DNA from: Vairimorpha apis BRL 01
Taxonomy: Eukaryota > Microsporidia > Nosematidae
DNA: 26,390 nucleotides
Reading direction: 5' to 3'
Assembly: GCA_000447185.1 (NCBI GenBank)
Contig: KE647289.1
Span: 12,840-39,229, forward strand
The translations under genes and the position numbers were made by a program. Below the pieces are notes generated by a model. That model ran no database searches and was not told the origin of the DNA. It saw nothing but the letters and a program-made list of their open reading frames with translations. Positions 8,860 to 17,052 of the stretch are shown piece after piece; position 1 is the first letter of the stretch; each line of letters starts with the position of its first letter.

Positions 8860-9405
8860 TTTTGTTAATTTTAAGCAAAATTTATTATATTTTTTATGTT
8901 ATTACTTGGTTTTTTGTTTATTTGATACAAAATTTATTATATTTTTTTATGTTATCTCATAAATTTTTTTAGGTAAATTACAAAATTTTTTATATTTTAT
9001 TTATGTTATTTCATATTATTATAGGTAAATTACAAAATTTATTATATTTTTATGTTATTACTTGGTTTTTTTGTTTATTTGATACAAAATTTGAATATTT
9101 TACGTATATTATCTCAAAATTTTTTTTAGGTAAATTACAAAATTTAAATATTTTATTTATATTATCTCATAATTTATTTTAGGTAAATTACAAATTTTAT
9201 TATATTTTATTTATGTTATTTCATTATTTTTTTAGGTAAATTATAAATTTTATTATATTTTTTATGTTATTAATTGGTTTTTTGTTTATTTGATACAAAA
9301 TTTAAAAATTTTATTTATATTATTTCATTATTTTTTTAGGTAAATTTAAAAAATTTAAATATTTTATTTATATTATCTCATAAATTTTTTAAAGCTTCAA
9401 ATTCT
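8860..9405. repeat. Degenerate tandem array with higher-order structure
   Basis: A unit of roughly 50-60 bp (ttttaggtaaattacaaaatt followed by tatattttatttatgttatctcat) is repeated about nine times. A variant carrying ggttttttgtttatttgata appears near 8909, 9062 and 9276, giving a superimposed higher-order period of about 150-210 bp. Confidence 0.8.
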
Positions 9406-10595
9406 GAATTTTTTATTCAAAACGTATAATGTTTATAAGGTTCTATTTCTTATAGATTCATTCTCATTACATAAAAGATCCAAATAAATATATTCTAAAA
9501 ATTTATTAAAATTGTTTTCAATATTATTGATTAATTTGAATTTTCAGTTTTTAAAATACACATATGAATTTTACATTACAATTTCTTAGTATACATAAGA
9601 AATTATTATCTGATAGTTTAATGTATTTATTCTAATTAAATATCAAGAAAATCAAATTTAAAAACTTTATTATAAAGATTAATTCGAAATTTATATAAAT
9701 AATATTAATCTCAATAATAAATTTATTTGTTGTTTTATGTGTTCAGTTTATTTCTAATTATTTAAGATAAGTTTGATATTATTTAATGTATTTTATATAT
9801 TATCATTATGAAAAAACATAAATTTTAGAATAAGTGACACTTTATCTTAGTAATATTTTTTAATAGAAGTTGATTATATAATTAAACTTAACTTCTTGAA
9901 CTAAATAGCAATTTATATTATTAGTTCTTTATAAATTAAAGCAAAATTTAAAATAATAAAATCATTTTGTATTTTCATATATTATAAATCTAACATTTAG
10001 TTCTATTTTTGATAGCTAAAAGAAAAATATCATTTTTTATTAAAACAATAATGAAGACATTATATATTTTGTAAAAAGCAATACATTACTTTAAATATAA
10101 CATAATTTTTCTTTTTGTCAGATATGAAAATTTATAACTTTTAAAATTATTTATTAAGTTATATTAAATTATAGTAAAAATTAAGTTTTATATTATTTTA
10201 TTTACAACAAAACTTTTTTATTATAAGCTTAACTTTAATTATTATATTATATTTAAAATAATATTGTAGTAAACAATTGCTTGATTTATTTAGATTTTTA
10301 TTTATCAATTTAATATATCACTGTAATTTATCAGTTTTTTTATTTTTAAAATTCAAATGTTTTTAATTATATTGATCTAAAGACTTACATTAAAAGACAA
10401 TTAAGAATACTTTCTATTAATTGTCAGAACTATACTACAAAAATACTTAAGGATGTAAGGTTTTCCTTGGATTACGTCATATATATATTTTTATTTTAAA
10501 ATTTATTAAATCGTAGTTATAATATAAATATAATTTGTTTAGAATATTTTAAAAATAAATTTTGTTGATTTTTTTAAATTATGTACGTGTAAAAA

Positions 10596-10852
10596 TTAAC
10601 ACTAAACCTACCATGACCAGTCAAATGACCGTTTTAAATTTTATAAACACTATGTTATTAATTATTTTACCACCATAAAACTTCATGAAGTTTATTAAAA
10701 TATGTATACAATTGTTTTTTTAATCTTTAATATTTTTCTGATTATTTAATTTTTGAGAAAAGTATGTTGTCTGCTTTAACTAACATCACCGATCATATGA
10801 CTAGTGATATTAGGAATAGTTATACATGCAGTGTTGGTAGGTTTAGAGTTAA
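10596..10852. mobile_element. piggyBac-like MITE (non-autonomous, 257 bp)
   Basis: Both ends carry TTAA, the target site typical of piggyBac transposons (10596-10599 and 10849-10852). The termini are inverted repeats: TTAACACTAAACCTACCA at the left and, read inward, TTAACTCTAAACCTACCA at the right, 17 of 18 identical. The inside is AT-rich, non-coding and has a small stem (atcac/gtgat). No transposase is present. Superfamily assignment rests on TTAA plus the terminal repeats only. The right part of this element recurs at 16554-16700 beside copy C. Confidence 0.65.
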
Positions 10853-11123
10853 ACAAATTTATCTTACATTTTTTCTATTTACTCTTATTTAGACAAATAT
10901 ATTTTATATCTTTCATATAAATGTAGAAAATATATAAAACTGTTATTTTATAATAAAAATAATAAACACTTAAATATTTTATTATAACATACTAATAATT
11001 AAATTCTTTATAATAAAAATAATTAAAACTTAAATATATTATTCAACAAATATTTTTTAAATTCTTTGAAAAAATAAATAATCAATTTTTATAAAAAACA
11101 AAGATTAATTAACACTTAAAAAT
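10853..11123. other. 3' flank of copy B
   Basis: Bases 10853-10925 match the 3' flank of copy C in inverted orientation. The rest (about 10926-11100) is an AT-rich insertion absent from C, with an internal degenerate duplication (ataaaaataat.aa.acttaaatat at about 10963 and 11007). No gene is seen. Confidence 0.6.
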
Positions 11124-12379
11124 TTATTTTAACATATAATCAATTATATCCTTTTTATATTTCCTAAAATTTATTCTCAGTTCTTTTTTTATTTCAATCT
11201 CGACATCATTAACATATTTCGAAGCTTCTTTACGCTCTTTTTCGTGATTTGTAAAAAAGACACTTTCATTTATAAATTTTCTTAAACATACATTACTTTC
11301 AACAACATAATTTGACAACAAATTTTATATTCTTGCAAAGCATCTTGAATATTATTCATTACATAATTATAAACTCTCTGAAATTCATCTCGATAATTAG
11401 ATAAAAAATCTTTTTTTTCTGCAACATTTATTGAATTGCCTTCTTTTTGTGTGATTGATTTTATTTTTTCTTCACCTTCATTTGACATGACATTTTTCTT
11501 ATCATTTAACTTATTTTCTACTTCTGAGTTTACATAAAATTTTCCAATTTCAAACTCGCTAAAAAAATTTGTTTCTTTTCCTTTTTTAGCTTGTAAACTC
11601 TTGGAAACTTCTTCTTTTAAACTTTTTTTCTTTGAATCAAATTCTTCTAAGAACAATAAAATTACTGAAACCAAATTCAATTTATTTTTTTCCCAAATTT
11701 TTCCTGAGCTTTCCCATATAAAATTCAAGCCATTTAAGAATGATATTATATCATACATTTCTTTAAAAGAAATATAATCACATCTTACATTACTACTCAA
11801 AAATTCACCTACCTCTGTGCTATAACGGGTTTTAAATAAACTGTTTAAATCTTTTTTCATTTTAGTTATCGTTGTATCAACAATTGTTACACTATCAATA
11901 CTTTTATTTAAATTTGAATGTCTATTTAATAAAATAAGATTAAATTTAGAAGTCAGGTTTCGAGTTTTATGAATTTCTTTAGATATATTTTTATCATTAA
12001 TATTTTTAAGCCTTAAATCTTTACTTATAGAAGTATTATTAAAAGAAGTGTTCAACTCTTGTGAGTTATCAAATCTTTTAGAATTATTTGTATCAAGAAA
12101 ATCTTGAATAATTGAACGCTTATTTGGATTATTTTTTTTATCGGAAAAAATACAATTAGAGAAAAAATCAAAATCTTCTGGTTCCTTAATTAGTTTTTGC
12201 AAATTTCCATAAGGAATATCAAGATTACTTAAACGTTCATTTGGATCATGTTTTTTATTTGATATAACACGAATAAAAGATGTAGTCAAATTTTGTAATC
12301 CTTGAACTGTTTTAGACGTAGAAATTAAAAACAACGCAATAAAAATACATAAACTTACAATAGTAGCTAATACTTTCAT
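11124..12379 (-). pseudogene. Secreted-protein family copy B, one frameshift
   Basis: The first ORF (12379 to 11282, 365 codons) starts with a signal peptide (MKVLATIVSLCIFIALFLIS..KTVQG). It carries an Asn/Lys/Ser-rich middle, then a conserved block (SSNVRCDYISFKEMYD...GKIWEKNKLNL), and runs off its family frame at EYK. The continuing frame (SNYVVESNVCLRKFINESVFF...IKKELR) ends at 11124. The break is one missing A in the short A run at 11323-11326; copy C has five A there. Restored, the length would be about 418 codons, against about 415 for C, which confirms the join. An A8 run at 11411-11418 is in frame, so not every A-run is affected. The mature protein looks helical and charged, with no family I recognise. 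It could be a pseudogene, a homopolymer sequencing error, or a gene that depends on slippage. Confidence 0.85.
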
Positions 12380-13562
12380 AAGGTATGGGTTTAATTTTTT
12401 TAATATATGTTTTTTTTTTCTGATTTCATTGATTTTTAATTTTATGAAAACAAATTAAAAAAACTATTTTTTATATTAACACATGAAAGAAAAGAGAATT
12501 AATTTTTTTTAATTTAATTTAGTTTAATTTACTTTTTTGGCATAGTATTTAATTGATATATTAAATTAAAAGATACTATTTTATAATTTTAAATATATGA
12601 CTTTATGAATTTAATTTCAAATTTAAATAATAATTTTTTTATTTATTATAACTTCTTTTAATAAATTAAATAAAATTTGAATTTTCAAAATTAAAACTAC
12701 AAATTTTTTTAAGTATTAGTTTTAATTTAAAAGTTTTAAATAAAAGAAAAATAATTTTTAATATGTCAACTTTATTAAAATGTAATATTTTTTAATTATT
12801 TTATAAATATAATAATTGTAAAATAGTAAAACAAAATATATATTTTAATAAACATTTTTGTTTTTTTATCTTGATAATTAAAAAATTTGAATTTAATATA
12901 GTGATTCAATTAATTTATTTTAATATTTTATAAAAACCATGCTATTTTAATCAATTTTGAAAAAATTATTAGTATAATAAACAATTCATTCTAATTAATT
13001 TAAATCTATTATTATAACCGTTTTACTATTGAAAAAAAAAATTTAATGAATTAACATATGATTTTACACTTGTTTATAATTTATCTTTATAATATTTGTT
13101 TATGATTAATTTTCTGATTTAAGCTGCAACAAAAATAACAATTTTTTTATAATAAGTAATATTTAGCATATTATTTTAATATTGTGTTTGTCATCTTGTA
13201 CTAAAAAATTATTTTTTTAGCACACTTTACGAAAGTTACTTGGTAACAATTTTTTTGCTCAAAGAAAAATATTAAAAAAATTAAAACTGCTAAAATTAAA
13301 ATTTTGTCATGTGATAGCTTAAAGTATATCATTTAAAAATTAAAATTTTATTATCATATTATATATAATTAAATATTTTATTTTAATATATTATTAACCG
13401 ATAAAATTTAAAACATATACAAATTTTTATTCTACATGTTTATAAAATTTATACGTCATGTAAAACCAAAAAAATGTCATTTTTAAATTTTATAAAAATT
13501 ATATATGAGTAAGAAAATACTAAAAATATTTATTGAGTTATTTTACCTTGTCTATTCTTTAT
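12380..13562. other. AT-rich spacer between copy B and the retrotransposon fragment
   Basis: Bases 12380 to about 12520 are homologous to the upstream flank of copy C and should hold the promoter. The remainder is almost pure A/T with no ORF or repeat that I can support. Confidence 0.6.
12387..12389 (-). promoter_or_regulatory. CCC start signal of copy B
   Basis: The coding strand reads aaacccatacctt directly before the ATG, with CCC 7 nt upstream. The same 13 bases precede copy C except for one lost C. Confidence 0.65.
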
Positions 13563-14060
13563 TTAACTAGCCTCATGTTCAGGCACACTACTTATTATCT
13601 GGGAATTCTTTACCTCACCTGTATTACTACCTGTGAGATCTTCAGTGTTCAATATGTCACCCCGGTTAATGTTAATAGGGTCCATAGTTATCCCTTCCAC
13701 ATATTTAAAATTAGATTCTACTAACTTTTCCACTTGTCGCTCCACCTCTTCCTCTCCAGCATCACTCTGGTCATGTCCTCGTCTTCGTTCAAGAGAGATA
13801 CTCTCAAGCGTTTTCTTCAGCACTACTGACTGGATATATGCTTCTAAGGACGGTTGTATTCCTAGCTCTTTGATGTATCTTTTATGATATGTCGTTACTA
13901 CACCATCCCATGTCATTACATAAGGGATAATTTTTGTCTTAGATTTATAAATTAAACCTAGCTCATTAGCAAGAATGTCGTACTTTCTTAATTTTTCATT
14001 CTCAACAATAGTGAGAAGATCTTGGTTGGTTATACCGACTTCGACAATTAAATAGAGCAA
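13563..14060 (-). mobile_element. 3' fragment of a non-LTR retrotransposon (R2/R4-like, endonuclease end)
   Basis: An open frame of 166 codons without an ATG (its first codon in the similarity is TTG) ends at 13563. The peptide carries LIVEVGITNQD, NEKLRKYDILANELG and IIPYVMTWDGVVTTYHKRY, then AYIQSVVLKKTLESIS and RRRG. This pattern (a hydrophobic strand ending in an acidic residue, then E-K-x-x-K-Y and an IIP strand) is that of the C-terminal restriction-like endonuclease region of R2/R4-type elements. The reverse transcriptase and everything upstream are missing: the sequence turns to A/T immediately above 14060. Base composition is clearly richer in G+C than the surroundings, as expected for a recent insert. 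No poly-A tail or target duplication is evident. The tail after RRRG (Glu-rich, ending PEHEAS) is not recognised. Exact clade is uncertain. Confidence 0.72.
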
Positions 14061-15191
14061 TTTATATAGACTTAGTTTTATAAAAAAAATTTTTTGAACA
14101 TAAGACTAGTAAGATAAAAATAAAATCATAAAAGCTAATTTTATAATTTATTTTAAATTTAAATATTATTAAATTATTTTTAAAAGAAACAAAAAGCTAT
14201 ATATATACACGAAGTAAGTACTTGTTGATTGTAAGATTGTTGTAAAATATTGTTATTTTAACAAAAAATAATAAGTTAAAAACCTATTGTTTGTAATAAT
14301 GTTCAAAATAATATTTTTTTAACAAAAATAAAACTACCAAAAGTTAAATGATATTTGAAAATTATTATAAACAATTTATTTAAAATGCAAATTTTTTTAT
14401 TTCAAAAAAATTTTTTGTCAAAATATGAATACCTTAAAAATAATTACTTTTTAAAAAAATTTTTTTTATTTTAAAATGCAATTTCCATAAAAAATAAAAA
14501 ACAAATATAATATTTTAAGTTGAAAAAAATAATTTGACAACATCTCAAAAATAATTAAAAGATTAATTAAATTTTATTAATTTACGAGAAGAAGTAAAAT
14601 TTTTTATAAACAATGAAGAAAAATGAAAAAGTTCAAAAAAAAATATGTAATTTATTTTATTATTATTGTTAGTTAATATGAAAATTCAGTATTGATTAAA
14701 TTTATAAAACAATTATAAAATAAAGTTTGCATATTTTTGTAAATTTATTTTTAAAAAAACTAAAAAAATATTATTTTTTTCATAAAAATTCAATATTTCG
14801 TTAGTTTTATAATGAAATAATTTTCTCAAATCTTTTTACTTTTTTATAAAATAATAATTAATATTTACAAAAAAAAATTGAAAAATACGAAACGCATAAT
14901 TAAATAAATTGACAATAAATCAAAAAATGTTTTATAACAAAATAATGATAGCAAAATACATAAAATCTTTCATTTAAAATATAAAAATAATATATTATAT
15001 TTTAAATATTTAATTAAATATTATATTAAAATGTAATTAAAAAAATTATTAAATTAAAAAAAATTAAAAAATTTCTTTTCATATGTAAATATAAAAAAAC
15101 AGTCTTTTTATTATTTTAATAAAAAATAAATTACACTTTAAAAATAAATCAATCAAAAAAAAACATAAAAAGAAAATTTAAACCATACCTT
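14061..15191. other. AT-rich spacer between the retrotransposon fragment and copy C
   Basis: Almost pure A/T; no ORF, RNA gene or clear repeat. The last 130 bp (from about 15060) are homologous to the upstream flank of copy B, including catatgtaaatataaaaaa versus catgtgttaatataaaaaa. Confidence 0.6.
15183..15184 (+). promoter_or_regulatory. Start signal of copy C, reduced to CC
   Basis: The sequence before the ATG is aaaccatacctt, identical to copy B's aaacccatacctt except that one C of CCC is missing. The remaining second CC (15188-15189) is shared with B. The loss could weaken start-site choice if CCC is the true signal. Confidence 0.5.
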
Positions 15192-16437
15192 ATGAAATTA
15201 TTAGCTACTATTATAAGTTTATGTATTTTTATTGCGTTGTTTTTAATTTCTACGTCTAAAACAGTTCAAGGATCACAAAATTTGACTTCATCCATTAGTC
15301 GCGTTATGTCGAAAAAAAGAAAAGATCCACATGAAAGTTTAAATCTAAGTGTTGATGAAATTTTTTTTGGAGATATAGGGAAAATATATAGGGAAGCACA
15401 AGGTTATAATTCTACATTTAACTGTATTTCACAGGATAACAAAAATAGTTCGAGTAAACTTTCAATTGTTCAAAATAGTCATGATAAAAATAATTCGAAA
15501 ACTACTGATGAGTCACAAGACTTAATTTCTACCTTTAATAATACTTCTTCTATTCAAAGTTTAAGTGTTCAAAATGTTAATAATAAAAATATGTCTAAAG
15601 GAATTCTTAAAGCTCAAGAAATGACTTCTAAATTAAATCTTATTTTATTAAATAGAGAGTTAGATTCATGTAAAAATGATAAAATTCAAAATATTAGTAA
15701 TACAATACTAAACAAATTGAATAAAAATATGGACAGTTTGTTTGATGAACGTTATTATAAAGCGTCAGATGTTTATATGAGTAGTAATGTAAGAAGAGAT
15801 TATATTTATTTTGAAGAAATGTATGATAGAATACCATTTTTACATGGTTTGGAAATTATATATAAAGGTTCTATAAAAATTTGGGAGAAAAATAAATCAA
15901 ATTTAGAAGAAAAAATCATATTAGCATTAACAAAATTTGATTCAAAAAAAAATCGATAAGAGAGCAAATTTTAAAAAAATTACATGTTAAAAAAGGAAAA
16001 GATTTTAATTTATATAAGAAAATTGTTAGCGAAAAATTTAATGTAAACTCAGAAGAAGAAAATAAGTTAAATGATAAGAAAAATAAAGACGAAGAAATAA
16101 AATCAATTACTAAAAAAGAAAGTGATATTTTAACAGTTGCAGAAGATGAAGAAATTTTATCTATTGGTCGAGATAAACTTCAGATAGTTTATAATAATGT
16201 AATGAATATAATTCATGATGCTTTGCGAGAATATAAAAATTCGTTGTTAAATTATGTTGTTAAAGGTAGTGTATGTTTAAGAAAAACTATTGATGAAAGC
16301 ATTTTTTTTAAAAATCACTCAGACGAACGTAAAAAAGCTAAAAATTTTGTTACAGATACAAAAATTGCAGTAAAAAAGAATTAAGAGAAATTATTAAAGA
16401 ATGTAAAAAGGATTTGATTGATAATCTGTTAAAATAA
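15192..16437 (+). pseudogene. Secreted-protein family copy C, two frameshifts
   Basis: The first ORF (15192-15959) has a signal peptide almost identical to copy B's (MKLLATIISLCIFIALFLIS..KTVQG), an Asn/Ser-rich middle, and the conserved block SSNVRRDYIYFEEMYDRIPF. It then stops in DSKKNR after an A9 run at 15944-15952. The frame that follows (starting SIREQILKKLHVKKGK) stays open to 16384 and matches B. It is broken again at 16372-16377 in gtA-AAA-AAG; the last 17 codons (ELREIIKECKKDLIDNLLK) end at the TAA 16435-16437 in the third frame. Both breaks are one A short, and the joined length would be about 415 codons. The C-terminal 80 residues are a charged, probably helical domain shared by A, B and C. 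The short ORF at 16202-16384 is part of this gene, not a separate one. Function is unknown; secretion is inferred from the signal peptide. Confidence 0.85.
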
Positions 16438-16553
16438 AATATTTAAGCGTTAATTATTTTATTTATTTATTTATTTTTTCTACTTTTATATGAAATATAT
16501 AAAATGAAATTGTTTAAATAAGAGTAAATAGAAAAAATCTAAAATAAATTTAT

Positions 16554-16700
16554 TTAACACTAAACCTACGTGCATTGCATGTATGACTATTTATACCATC
16601 ACAGGTTAAATTGCCGGTGATGTTAGTTAAAGCAGACTACATACTTTTCTTAAAAATTAAATAATCGGAAAAATAGTAAAGATTAAAAATGTGATGACCA
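16554..16700. mobile_element. Truncated piggyBac-like element end beside copy C
   Basis: It starts with TTAACACTAAACCTAC, the same terminal sequence as the MITE at 10596-10852, and continues with homologous internal sequence (ccggtgatgttagttaaagc) until about 16700. No second terminal repeat is found downstream, so only one end is present. An internal stem (atcacagg / ccggtgat) is better paired than in the other copy. Confidence 0.6.
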
Positions 16701-16913
16701 TGCGGGACACAACCATTTTTAAATATACCTCTATGAGGCTTTTGTAATTTTTTTGTTTGTATAAGATTTATTACTATTTTTATTTAATTAATAATTGTAA
16801 TCATTCATTTTACGATCGCCGTATCCCTTTTTTTATAATAATTTATTTATACTTTAAAATTTCTAGAATTTCAATCAATAACAATAAACGTTATGAAGGT
16901 CATAACACTTAAT

Positions 16914-17052
16914 TACATTTAATGTATGTATATTGATAAAAACTTAGATTTAATAAATTATATTTTTTCAAATAATCAATGTAGTATTATTTTTTGTAAT
17001 ATTAGTACATAATTAATACTAAATTTTTATCAATATACATACATTTAATGTA
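16914..17052. repeat. Long inverted repeat (hairpin), arms of about 28 bp
   Basis: The left arm 16915-16942 and the right arm 17024-17051 are reverse complements at 27 of 28 positions. A weaker continuation of about 15 bp lies inside. The loop is about 50 bp and A/T-rich. The whole unit of about 138 bp resembles a small foldback or MITE-type element; no target duplication is convincing. Confidence 0.8.

Larger units (their letters stand above)
7946..10595. other. Long AT-rich non-coding region upstream of copy A
   Basis: No gene is recognised over about 2.6 kb. The first 1.4 kb is dominated by two degenerate tandem arrays (8040-8620 and 8860-9405). From about 9406 to 10595 I see no repeat, RNA gene or coding remnant that I can defend. 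A slightly GC-richer patch at 10440-10480 (aaggatgtaaggttttcc) is unexplained. Confidence 0.65.
10738..12520. repeat. Left arm of a large inverted duplication (copy B side)
   Basis: This segment, read on the minus strand, aligns with 15060-16700 on the plus strand. The alignment covers about 125 bp of upstream flank, the whole family gene, the 3' flank with words such as agagtaaatagaaaaaa, and the end of the MITE (gtgatgttagttaaagcaga). Similarity stops inside the MITE near 10738. About 170 bp near 10926-11100 in this arm has no counterpart in the other. Confidence 0.85.
15060..16700. repeat. Right arm of the large inverted duplication (copy C side)
   Basis: Counterpart of 10738-12520 in opposite orientation; the two arms are head to head with about 2.5 kb between them. 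The 5' end of the gene is nearly identical between arms (about 4 differences in the first 95 coding bases), whereas the middle is strongly diverged. Similarity ends at about 16700 inside the transposon-derived flank. Confidence 0.85.

Noticed and set aside
8040..9405. CRISPR-like array
   Set aside because: Units are contiguous and degenerate with no unique spacers, and the genome is evidently eukaryotic.
11124..11321. A separate 65-residue gene downstream of copy B
   Set aside because: Alignment with copy C shows it is the C-terminal domain of copy B after a one-base shift.
13533..13887. Two + strand ORFs opposite the retrotransposon fragment
   Set aside because: Antisense shadows of the endonuclease-end ORF, with no supporting signal.
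16202..16384. A separate 60-residue gene downstream of copy C
   Set aside because: Its frame is open back to the A9 run at 15944 and matches copy B; it is the middle of the C-terminal part of copy C.
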